Positions 17,732 to 24,949 of a stretch of DNA of 64,000 nt are shown piece by piece; positions within the stretch are counted from its first letter, which is position 1; every line of letters starts with the position of its first letter. Position numbers and translations under genes: made by a program. Source of the stretch: NCEH01 sp043195095 (GTDB taxonomy: Bacteria > Pseudomonadota > Alphaproteobacteria > Rhizobiales > Xanthobacteraceae). The DNA lies in NCBI RefSeq assembly GCF_043195095.1, contig NZ_JBAFWN010000001.1. The stretch is one strand, 5' to 3'. The notes below the pieces were generated by a model. The model had not been told where the DNA came from. It saw only the letters and a program-made list of their open reading frames with translations, and searched no databases.

Positions 17732-18592
17732 TCAGCGGATCGCCTTGCGATAGAGGTGCCAGGTGGCGTGGCCGAGCACCGGCATCACCACGATCAGCCC
17801 GATCAGGCCCGGCAAGGCGCCGAGCAGCAGCAAGCCGGCGACGATCAGGCCCCAGGCGAGCATCGGCAAGGGATTGAGCAGCACCACGTCCACCGAGGCG
17901 CGGACCGCCGTTCCCATCGACACCCGCCGGTCGATCAGCAGCGGGAACGACACCACGGAGATGGTGAGCACCACGGCCGCGAACATCGCGCCCACCGATA
18001 CGCCGAAGATGATCAGCGCCCAGCCCGCCGGGGTGGTGAAGACGGTATCGACAAAATCCGCGAGGGAGGCCGGCATCTGCGGCCCGAGGGTCGCGGCATA
18101 GATCGCCATGGCGGCCACCAGCCACAGGCCGAAGATGAGCGTGAGCAGCAGGCCGAGTTCCAGCATCGGGGCGAGTGAGGGCGAGGCGAACACCTTGAAT
18201 CCGTCGCTCCAGGACAGCGGCAGCCCCTGTTCGCGCCGCCGGCTCATCTCATAGAGACCGGCCGCCGCGAACGGGCCGATGAGGGCGAAGCCCGACACCA
18301 GCGGAAACAGCAGCGGCCACATGCCGTAGCCGAGCGCGATCCGCGCCAGCACAAGGCCGGCGAGCGGATAGATCAGGCACAGGAAGACGATATCGCTGCG
18401 GCAGGCGCCGAAATCACTGATGCCGCGCCGCAGGACCTCGCGCAGATCGCCAAAGGTGACGCGCCGGGCGCGCGGCAAGGGCGCGGCGACCGCCTCGCGC
18501 GGCGGCACGAACGCCGCCCCTGCCGCCCGCGCGGCATTGAACGTCAGCCGCACTTGGTCGGCACTCCACTCAACTGGATTGCGGATCGTCAT
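17732..18592 (-). CDS. DUF2189 family membrane protein
   Basis: The protein is a 286-residue integral membrane protein with about six hydrophobic segments from residue 75 onward. Family features include DFGACRSDIVFLCLIYPLAGL and the C-terminal VVMPVLGHATWHLYRKAI. DUF2189 proteins, once described as putative cytochrome c oxidase-associated, have no firm function. The start at 18592 (MTIRNPVEWS) is preceded by GGGAGG; an open frame further upstream has no support. It is flanked by a small membrane protein gene and a DUF2934 gene. Confidence 0.82.
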   Translation of the reverse strand: MTIRNPVEWSADQVRLTFNAARAAGAAFVPPREAVAAPLPRARRVTFGDLREVLRRGISDFGACRSDIVFLCLIYPLAGLVLARIALGYGMWPLLFPLVSGFALIGPFAAAGLYEMSRRREQGLPLSWSDGFKVFASPSLAPMLELGLLLTLIFGLWLVAAMAIYAATLGPQMPASLADFVDTVFTTPAGWALIIFGVSVGAMFAAVVLTISVVSFPLLIDRRVSMGTAVRASVDVVLLNPLPMLAWGLIVAGLLLLGALPGLIGLIVVMPVLGHATWHLYRKAIR

Positions 18593-18881
18593 GGCGCTTC
18601 CTCCCGAGGATCTGTCGGGACGTCCCGGAGCGGGGGAAAGCGCAAGCCGCGCAAGGCCACGATCACGCCGCGACACCCGTTTTGCCACGAGTGTACGCGC
18701 CCTGCGACATCTTGTCAGCACCGGCTTGCCGAATGGGAAGCCCGATTGGGGGCAGCATCGCCAGGCGGGGCGAGGACCCGTGCGCCGAGTGGCCCGGCGA
18801 AGATCCGCTCCCGCCACCGGAATGAGCGGACCACCTTTGTAAAAACGGGCCGCGCCAGGGCCGGCCCGCTCGATCGCGTGT
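18593..18881. other. Intergenic gap without recognised feature
   Basis: About 289 bases between the DUF2934 and DUF2189 genes. I see no convincing gene, repeat family member or strong promoter. Confidence 0.3.
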
Positions 18882-19151
18882 TTACCGCCGCGGACGCACC
18901 TTGCGCGGCGCTTCCATTTCCCCTTGGTCCGTGAGGGTGGGAAAATCGCCCTGATTGTCGAGGGCGACGGTGGAATCCTCGGCCGGCGGCGCGCCGTCGC
19001 CCACCGGCTTGGTGGTGGAGAGATAATTTTCCTGCTGCGCCACCAATTCGCGCGCCATGTCCCAATGCGCGTCGCTGCGCCCTTCGGGCTGTCCTTCGTC
19101 AAGCCAGATCTGATAGGCCTTCTGACGAATCTTTTCCTGTTCTTCGTCCAT
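18882..19151 (-). CDS. DUF2934 domain protein
   Basis: The protein is a short soluble 89-residue protein. The N-terminal half (residues 5-35, KIRQKAYQIWLDEGQPEGRS) matches the DUF2934 pattern; the rest is charged and probably disordered. The function is unknown, but such genes are often in the alphaproteobacterial general stress regulon. The ATG at 19151 has an AGGAGG 9 bases upstream. Upstream on the same strand lies GGAAC-N17-AGTT, a near-consensus EcfG-type promoter, back to back with that of the ferritin-like gene. Confidence 0.8.
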   Translation of the reverse strand: MDEEQEKIRQKAYQIWLDEGQPEGRSDAHWDMARELVAQQENYLSTTKPVGDGAPPAEDSTVALDNQGDFPTLTDQGEMEAPRKVRPRR

Positions 19152-19181
19152 ACGCGTAACCTCCTGCGGGTTCGGCATCAG

Positions 19182-19207
19182 AACTTGCGGCCAGCCGGCC
19201 AAGTTCC
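19182..19207 (-). promoter_or_regulatory. EcfG-type promoter for the DUF2934 gene
   Basis: On the minus strand GGAAC (19207-19203) and AGTT (19185-19182) are separated by 17 bases. The alphaproteobacterial general stress consensus is GGAAC-N16/17-CGTT. The leader to the start codon would be about 25 bases and includes AGGAGG. Confidence 0.55.
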
Positions 19208-19317
19208 CGCATAAAGGCACAGGTCAAGAACAAGTGTGCGTGTAATATTTACTGCCAAGCCTTAAGTTGAAATCGCGTGAATTGCTTGGTTTCAGCTTGT
19301 AAAAATTATCGAAATTC

Positions 19318-19342
19318 GGAACCACCCGTGCAGCGCGGGGTT
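19318..19342 (+). promoter_or_regulatory. EcfG-type promoter for the DUF892 gene
   Basis: GGAAC (19318-19322) and GGTT (19339-19342) are separated by 16 bases, one mismatch from the GGAAC-N16/17-CGTT consensus. The leader to the ATG at 19400 would be about 50 bases. Confidence 0.55.
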
Positions 19343-19399
19343 GTGGGGGCAGCGGACGCATGCGCGCCCGGCTCAATTCCCACCAGCGAGGACCGCACC

Positions 19400-19906
19400 A
19401 TGGGCTTCTTTTCCAAGGACATTCAGACCTTCGACGATCTGTTCGTGCACACCCTGCGCGACATTTATTATGCCGAGAAGCGCATCCTGAAAGCGCTGCC
19501 GGACATGATCGACAAGGCCAGCGATCCGCAGCTGAAGGCCACCTTCCAGGCCCATCTCAAGGAGACCGAGGGCCATGTGAAACGCGTGGAGGAGGTGTTC
19601 TCCATGCACGGCGCCGAGGCGAAGACCGTCACCTGCCCGGCGATCGACGGCATCCTCAAGGAAGCCGATGAAATCGCGAGCGAAGTCGCAGACGCCGAAG
19701 TGCTCGACGCCGCGCTCGCCGCCGCCGCCCAGGCGGTGGAGCATTACGAGATGACCCGCTACGGCACGCTCATCGCCTGGGCCAAGCGCCTCGGCCGCGC
19801 GGATTGCGCGAGCGTGCTCCAGCGCAATCTCGACGAGGAAAAGGCGGCCGACAAGAAGCTGACCTCGATCGCCGAATCCAAGCTCAACATTCGCGCGGCG
19901 GAATAA
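19400..19906 (+). CDS. Ferritin-like DUF892 protein (YciE/YciF family)
   Basis: The protein is a 168-residue four-helix-bundle protein of the ferritin-like superfamily. The opening FSKDIQTFDDLFVHTLRDIYYAEKRI and the later EHYEMTRYGTLIAWAKRLG are hallmarks and supply Glu and His residues suitable for a di-metal site. Members are stress proteins of uncertain biochemical role. The start at 19400 (MGFFSKD) matches the family; the frame is open 41 codons further but without similarity. An EcfG-like promoter lies 58-82 bases upstream. Confidence 0.88.
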   Translation: MGFFSKDIQTFDDLFVHTLRDIYYAEKRILKALPDMIDKASDPQLKATFQAHLKETEGHVKRVEEVFSMHGAEAKTVTCPAIDGILKEADEIASEVADAEVLDAALAAAAQAVEHYEMTRYGTLIAWAKRLGRADCASVLQRNLDEEKAADKKLTSIAESKLNIRAAE

Positions 19907-19962
19907 GCCGCGCCGCGTGCCGGCGGCCCGTCCGCCGGCACGCCACCGCGATAGGCCCCCGA

Positions 19963-20883
19963 TCAGCCGAGAAAAGCCAGCACCTCGTCGAGCGTCTCGC
20001 GCGGGCATTCCTCCTGGGGCGTGTGCCCGCAGGGCATCGCGCAGCCGCGCACGTCGTCCGCCTTCTCGCGCCAGGTTTCCAGCACATCATAGAGCGCACC
20101 CACGGTGCCGAGGCCGCCCCACAAAGCGAGCAGCGGGACTTTGATGCGTTCGTCCGCGTCCGCAGCATCGTGGTCGAGGTCGATGGTGGCGGCGGCGCGA
20201 TAATCCTCGCAGATGGCGTGGATGGTCGCCGGCGTGTAGCAGCGCAGATATTCGGCGAAAGCCGCCGGCTCCGTGGCGCCGGAAATCTTGATCTGCCCGG
20301 AAATATGCTCGTTCAAGAAGTATTCGCGGTCATTCCCGATCATGCGTTCCGGCAAGGGAAAGCGCTGGATCAGGAAGAACCACCAGAAATAGCGTGTGGC
20401 AAACGCCTTGTCGGTGCGCGCATACATGGTGGCGGTGGGGGCGATGTCGAACAGGGCGAGGCGCTCGACCGCGTCGGGAAAATCCAGCGCCATGCGGTGC
20501 GCCACCCGCGCGCCCCGGTCGTGCGCCACCACTGCGAAGCGCTCGAAGCCGAAATGGCGCATCAGCGCGATCTGGTCCTTCGCCATCTCGCGCTTGGAAT
20601 AGGCCTGGTGGTTTTCCCCGCCCGCGGGCTTGGAACTGTCGCCATAGCCGCGCAAATCGGCGGCAATCACGGTGTGGGTACGCGCCAGCTCCGGCGCGAT
20701 CTTGCGCCAGGTGACATGGGTCTGGGGATGGCCGTGGAGCAGCAACAGCGGCGGCCCGTCTCCCGCCTTCGCGGCGCGCAGGGTAATGCCGCCGCCCACA
20801 TCCACGTCCAGCAGCTCGAACCCCGCCATGAGCGGCGCCGGGCCGAGGGAGACGATGTCGGCGGTCTCGCTCACGCCAGCCAT
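19963..20883 (-). CDS. Alpha/beta hydrolase resembling fluoroacetate/haloacid dehalogenases
   Basis: This 306-residue alpha/beta hydrolase has HGHPQTHVTW near residue 50 (oxyanion region), the nucleophile Asp122 in AHDRGARVAHRMALDFP, and a C-terminal catalytic His in CGHTPQEE. The Asp nucleophile and the DYRAAATIDLDHD segment are typical of fluoroacetate dehalogenase relatives. The fluoride-binding His-Trp pair of that enzyme seems to be Trp-Trp here (YFWWFF, near 167-168), so the substrate may differ. Its start overlaps leuD by 13 bases, placing it last in the GntR-SDR-leuCD unit. Hydrolysis of an ester, epoxide or halide in that pathway is possible. Confidence 0.82.
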   Translation of the reverse strand: MAGVSETADIVSLGPAPLMAGFELLDVDVGGGITLRAAKAGDGPPLLLLHGHPQTHVTWRKIAPELARTHTVIAADLRGYGDSSKPAGGENHQAYSKREMAKDQIALMRHFGFERFAVVAHDRGARVAHRMALDFPDAVERLALFDIAPTATMYARTDKAFATRYFWWFFLIQRFPLPERMIGNDREYFLNEHISGQIKISGATEPAAFAEYLRCYTPATIHAICEDYRAAATIDLDHDAADADERIKVPLLALWGGLGTVGALYDVLETWREKADDVRGCAMPCGHTPQEECPRETLDEVLAFLG

Positions 20884-21479
20884 GGGTTGTCCTTGAGATA
20901 GGCGCTTTCGAACGCCGCGATGTCGGCGCGCGCCTGCAAGGTGGTGCCGATGGCGTCCAGGCCGAACACGAGCGCCTCCTTGCGCGTCGCCTCGATCTCG
21001 AAGCGCAGCGAAAGCCCGCTGGCAGAAATAATCTGGTTCGGCAGGTCGATGGCAATGCGGCAAGTGTCGGGGTCGCCCGCACCCGCCAAAAGCGCGGCCA
21101 CGTCGTCCGCCGGCAGGGTGATGGCGAGCAGGCCGTTGCGTGCGCAATTGTCGAAGAAGATGCCGGCGAACGAGGTGCCGATCAGCGCGCGGATGCCGTT
21201 CTGCGAGAGCCCCCACACCGCATGCTCGCGGCTCGATCCGCAGCCGAAATTCTCGCCCACCACCAGGAACGCCGCCGCCCGCCAGGGATCGCGATTGAGC
21301 ACGAAATCCGCGCGCGGCGCGCCGTCGGGCCCATAGCGCAAGGCGGCGAAGGTGCCCTCCTTCAGGCCGGAGCGGTCGACACCCTTGAGGAATTGCTTGG
21401 GCATGATGACGTCGGTATCGACATTGGCCGCCGGCAGCGGCGCGGCGATGCCTTCGATCACGGTGAAGGGCTGCATCAT
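20871..21479 (-). CDS. leuD: Isopropylmalate dehydratase-type hydro-lyase, small subunit
   Basis: This 202-residue swivel-domain subunit pairs with the LeuC-type protein encoded just upstream; the ATGA overlap at 21476-21479 shows coupling. NVDTDVIMPKQFLK and GENFGCGSSREHAVWGL are the substrate-recognition and phosphate-loop motifs of the family. Together the subunits would dehydrate and rehydrate a 2-hydroxy-dicarboxylate (the 2- to 3-hydroxy shift in leucine synthesis). No other leucine genes are nearby and the cluster looks catabolic, so a paralogous role on a related hydroxydiacid is likely. Confidence 0.88.
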   Translation of the reverse strand: MMQPFTVIEGIAAPLPAANVDTDVIMPKQFLKGVDRSGLKEGTFAALRYGPDGAPRADFVLNRDPWRAAAFLVVGENFGCGSSREHAVWGLSQNGIRALIGTSFAGIFFDNCARNGLLAITLPADDVAALLAGAGDPDTCRIAIDLPNQIISASGLSLRFEIEATRKEALVFGLDAIGTTLQARADIAAFESAYLKDNPWLA

Positions 21480-22894
21480 TCGGCTCCCAGATAGGGGCGC
21501 GGATCGGCGATATGCCCCGCAAGCGCCGCCGCCGCGACCATGGCGGGGCTCATGAGATGGGTGCGCCCGCCGGCGCCCTGGCGCCCCTCGAAATTGCGGT
21601 TGGTGCTGGAGGCGCAGCGTTCCCCCGCGCCCAGCACGTCGTCGTTCATGGCGAGGCACATGGAACAGCCGGACTGGCGCCATTCGAAGCCCGCATCGGC
21701 GAACACGCGATCGAGCCCCTCGTCCTCCGCCTGCCGCTTCACCGCGCTCGATCCCGGCACCACCATGGCCCGCACGCCGGGCGCGACCGTGCGGCCGCGC
21801 ACCACGGACGCCGCGTCGCGCAGATCCTCGATGCGGGCATTGGTGCAGGAGCCGATGAAGGCGCGCTGGATGGCGATCTCCGCCAGCGCCGTGCCGGGGG
21901 TAAGGCCCATATAGGCCAGCGCCCGTTCCATGTCGCGCCGCCGATCGGGATCGGCCTCCAGGGCCGGGTCGGGCACCTGCCCGCCGACGGGCGCGGCCTG
22001 GTCCGGGCTGGTGCCCCAGGTCACCATGGGGGCGATGGCGCCGGCATCTATGCACACTTCGCGGTCGAATACCGCGTCGGCATCGCTCGCCAGTTCCCGC
22101 CAGCGGGACACGGCCATGTCCCACAGCTCACCCTTGGGCGCGCGCGGGCGGTCCTTGAGATAGGCGAAGACGGTCTCGTCCGGCGCGATCAGGGCGCCGC
22201 GCGCGCCGCATTCCACCGCCATGTTGCAGAGGGTCATGCGGCCTTCCATGCTGAGCGCGGAAATGGCGTCGCCGGCAAATTCCACCGCCGAGCCCGTCGC
22301 CCCCGACGCACCGATGTCGCGGATCAGCGCCATCACGATGTCCTTTGCCCGCACGCCCGGCCCGAGGCGGCCGGACACCGTCACGCGCAGGGATTTCAGG
22401 CGTTGGTACACCAAGGTCTGGGTGGCGAGATAATGCTCGATGTCGGACGTGCCGATGCCGAAGCCGAGCGTGCCGAACGCGCCGTAAGTGGTGGTGTGGC
22501 TGTCACCGGCGGCGATCACCAGGCCCGGCAGCACGAGGCCGATCTCGGGCATCACCACATGCTCGATCCCCTGCTGGGGATGCAGCACGTCGAACAATTC
22601 GATGCCGAAGTCCCGGCAGTTCTCCGCGAAATAGACCGCCTGGCGCTGGGCCTCGTCATCCGGCATCCGCGCGGTGCGGGCACTGGCGGTGGAATTCACA
22701 TGGTCCACCGTGCCGAGCGCCGCCTTGGGGCGCCATAGCGGGCGGCCCGCCTCCCGCAGGCCGGTGAAGGCCTGGGGGCTGGTGTATTCGTTGAGCACCG
22801 TGCGGTCGATATAGAGCAGCACCTGCCGCCCGTCCGCATCGAGGCGGCGGACGGTGTGGGAATCCACCAGCTTGTCATAGAGGGTTCTGGCCAA
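21476..22894 (-). CDS. leuC: Isopropylmalate dehydratase-type hydro-lyase, large subunit
   Basis: The protein is an aconitase-superfamily protein of 472 residues that binds a [4Fe-4S] cluster through Cys in GSCTNARIED and the CSMC pair (SGCSMCLAM). GDSHTTTYGAFGTLGFGIGTS is also characteristic. The TTG at 22894 is taken as start because the following ARTLYDKLVDSH matches the usual LeuC N-terminus; an ATG at 22930 would add 12 residues. Several usually conserved positions differ from biosynthetic LeuC: IDRTVLNEYTSPQAF instead of the common IDRHLVHEVTSPQAF, and EFAGDAI. This fits a catabolic paralogue. A 340-base gap holding a repeat separates it from the SDR gene. Confidence 0.87.
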   Translation of the reverse strand: MARTLYDKLVDSHTVRRLDADGRQVLLYIDRTVLNEYTSPQAFTGLREAGRPLWRPKAALGTVDHVNSTASARTARMPDDEAQRQAVYFAENCRDFGIELFDVLHPQQGIEHVVMPEIGLVLPGLVIAAGDSHTTTYGAFGTLGFGIGTSDIEHYLATQTLVYQRLKSLRVTVSGRLGPGVRAKDIVMALIRDIGASGATGSAVEFAGDAISALSMEGRMTLCNMAVECGARGALIAPDETVFAYLKDRPRAPKGELWDMAVSRWRELASDADAVFDREVCIDAGAIAPMVTWGTSPDQAAPVGGQVPDPALEADPDRRRDMERALAYMGLTPGTALAEIAIQRAFIGSCTNARIEDLRDAASVVRGRTVAPGVRAMVVPGSSAVKRQAEDEGLDRVFADAGFEWRQSGCSMCLAMNDDVLGAGERCASSTNRNFEGRQGAGGRTHLMSPAMVAAAALAGHIADPRPYLGAE

Positions 22895-23003
22895 GGTGCG
22901 CTCTCGCTCTCCTGCGTCGGCGGCGATCATGCATCCGATCGCCGCCCGGCGGTGATGCAAACTGCGCATGAATGCGTGCGTCGAGCGGCATGCACGGCGG
23001 GGG

Positions 23004-23237
23004 CTAGGCCAATCGACAGTCGGCGGCGTGGCGGATCGTCGAGGCGACGGACGGCAGGTGCGCACGATTGCTTTTCTTTGACAGGATGTCATGGCCGGGC
23101 TCGCCCCGACCACCCACGCCGGGCCGCCCGCACGGACCTTGAAAAGCCGGTACCGGCGGTGCCGCGTGGATGCACGGGACAAGCCCGCGCATGACGATGC
23201 TCCTGCAATGGCGTCAAAGCTATGAGGATCTATCCTA
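23004..23237. repeat. MITE-like palindromic repeat, CTAGGAC family, copy 2
   Basis: The left end CTAGGCCAATCGAC (23004) and the right end, read as TAGGATAGATCC on the minus strand, are inverted copies. The two internal palindromes of the family are present (GGCCGGGC at 23093 and GCACGGGACAAGCCCG at 23172). The TAG in the right end is the stop codon of the SDR gene. The element sits inside the otherwise compact GntR-SDR-leuCD unit. Confidence 0.7.
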
Positions 23238-24011
23238 CACCAGCATCTGCATGTCGCCGTCGATCGCGATCGCCTGGCCGGAGATGGTGGCGCCGAGCGG
23301 AGAGGCGAGGAACACCGCCATGTTGGCGAGATGCTGCGGCGGGATCAGGCATTTCAGCGAGGTGGCGGAAAGCGCCATGGCCTGCACCTCGGCCATGGAG
23401 AGGTTGCGCTCGCGCGCCTTGTTCTCGAACACCGAGCGGATGCGCGGGCCATCCACCGAGCCGGGCAAAATGGCGTTGGCGCGGATGCCGAACTCGCCCA
23501 GTTCCATGGACAGCGACTTGATGAAGCCGATCACCCCCCATTTTGCCGCCGCATAGGGCGAGCGCAGCGGAAAGCCGAACCGGCCCGCGGCCGATGACAG
23601 GCCGATGATGGAGGGGTTTTGGCTCGCCTTCAGCGCCGGCACGGCGAGGCGCGTCACGTTGAAATGGCCGGTGATGTCCACCGCCAGCGTCCGGTCCCAG
23701 TCGGCGGGGTCGATCTGGTCCACGCGGCCCGTGGGCCCGGCGATGCCGGCATTGTTGACGAGCACGTCGAGCCCGCCGAGGCGCGCCAGGGCGCCGTCCA
23801 TGAACACCTGCACGCCGGCGCGGTCGGAAACGTCGCAATAGCTGCCGGTCAGGTCGGGATCGCTCTGCGGGAGAGCGGCGAGCGCGGCCTCGTCCACGTC
23901 GCACACTTCCACCCGCGCGCCCTCGCGGGCGAAGGCGCGGGCGATCTCCAGGCCGATGCCTCCGGCCCCGGCCGTCACGATGGTGCGCAGGCCGGCAATT
24001 CCCATGTCCAT
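23235..24011 (-). CDS. Short-chain dehydrogenase/reductase (SDR)
   Basis: This 258-residue classical SDR has a nucleotide-binding loop TAGAGGIG at about 14-21 (the first Gly of the usual TGxxxGIG is Ala), NNAG, and a catalytic Ser-Tyr-Lys set in LSSAAGRFGFPLRSPYAAAK. It would oxidise or reduce a hydroxy or keto group with NAD(P). It lies 54 bases after the GntR gene, in the unit that continues to leuCD. The start is the ATG at 24011; a second ATG at 24005 is also possible. Confidence 0.9.
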   Translation of the reverse strand: MDMGIAGLRTIVTAGAGGIGLEIARAFAREGARVEVCDVDEAALAALPQSDPDLTGSYCDVSDRAGVQVFMDGALARLGGLDVLVNNAGIAGPTGRVDQIDPADWDRTLAVDITGHFNVTRLAVPALKASQNPSIIGLSSAAGRFGFPLRSPYAAAKWGVIGFIKSLSMELGEFGIRANAILPGSVDGPRIRSVFENKARERNLSMAEVQAMALSATSLKCLIPPQHLANMAVFLASPLGATISGQAIAIDGDMQMLV

Positions 24012-24065
24012 GGCGTCTCTCCCTCGGCGTTTCGCCGTTCTTGATTGGGTCCGCGCGGCGCCGGT

Positions 24066-24809
24066 TCAGTCCGGCAGGATGCCGCGCGAGAGGATGAAGT
24101 CTCCGGCGCTCCAGATGTCCGCCAGCAGCGCCGCGCGCGCCGCCGTGCCGTCGCGCCGGCGCATGGCCTCGACCAGGGCGGCGTGGTGGATATGCGCCTC
24201 TCCCGCGCGCACGCGCTCCGGGCCGGCCTGGAAATCCAGGTTCAGCACCGGGCCGATCTGCAGCCACAAGCTCTCGATCATGGTGAACAGGGTGGGCAGG
24301 CGGGCGGCGCGATAGAGCGCGAAATGCAGGTCCTTGTTGTAATGCATGGCGGCGGCGCCGTCAGGCCGGGGCTTGTCGCGCTCGGCGGCGAAGGCGCGCT
24401 CGCAGCGGATGATCTCGTCCAGGTCCGCATCGGTGACATTCACCGCAGCGGTCTCGGCCGCGAGCCCTTCCAGGCTGGAGCGGATGAGCCGCAATTCCTC
24501 GAACCGCGCGCGCGACATGAGGGGCACGCGCACGGCACGGTTGGGCAGCACCTCCAGCGCATTTTCGGCCGCGAGGCGCGAGACCGCCTCGCGCACCGGC
24601 ATGGCGCTGGTGCCGATGGCGCCCGCGAGCCCGCGCAGCGTGAACCGCTCGCCCGGCGCGGCGCGCCCCGCCAGCAGCAATTCCTTGAGGTCGCGATAGA
24701 CCGTGTCCGCCAGCGTGACGCGGACGATGCGGCCCATGCGGGTGCCGAGCGTTTCGTCGCTTGCCGGAGCGGGGTCGTCGGCGGGGAGAGGCTTGTGTTC
24801 CATCACCAT
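24066..24809 (-). CDS. GntR-family (FCD domain) transcriptional regulator
   Basis: The protein is a 247-residue FadR-subfamily regulator: a winged HTH (GERFTLRGLAGAIGTSAMPV), then a helical FCD ligand domain. It is the first gene of the minus-strand unit with the SDR and leuCD and diverges from the liv-type transporter operon at 24950. A 26-base dyad centred on TGTGATCACA lies 4-29 bases upstream of its start, so autorepression and control of the transporter operon are likely. In-frame ATG codons at 24809 and 24803 are both possible starts. Confidence 0.88.
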   Translation of the reverse strand: MVMEHKPLPADDPAPASDETLGTRMGRIVRVTLADTVYRDLKELLLAGRAAPGERFTLRGLAGAIGTSAMPVREAVSRLAAENALEVLPNRAVRVPLMSRARFEELRLIRSSLEGLAAETAAVNVTDADLDEIIRCERAFAAERDKPRPDGAAAMHYNKDLHFALYRAARLPTLFTMIESLWLQIGPVLNLDFQAGPERVRAGEAHIHHAALVEAMRRRDGTAARAALLADIWSAGDFILSRGILPD

Positions 24810-24812
24810 CGT

Positions 24813-24838
24813 CTGCTAAGTGTGATCACAGATAACAG
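24813..24838. promoter_or_regulatory. Dyad operator candidate centred on TGTGATCACA
   Basis: The perfect 10-base palindrome TGTGATCACA (24821-24830) is flanked by partly matching arms (CTGCTAAG / GATAACAG). It lies in the 140-base divergent gap between the GntR gene and the ABC transporter operon, almost touching the GntR start codon. Confidence 0.55.
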
Positions 24839-24949
24839 ATTGCCGCGCCAATCGGCAACATTTCCGTCGTCGGATGCAAGGAGGACCCGCCCGCGAGGCG
24901 CAAACCTCCTGCGGTTCCCGGCGCGGAACCATAGGGAAGAAACAACGCC

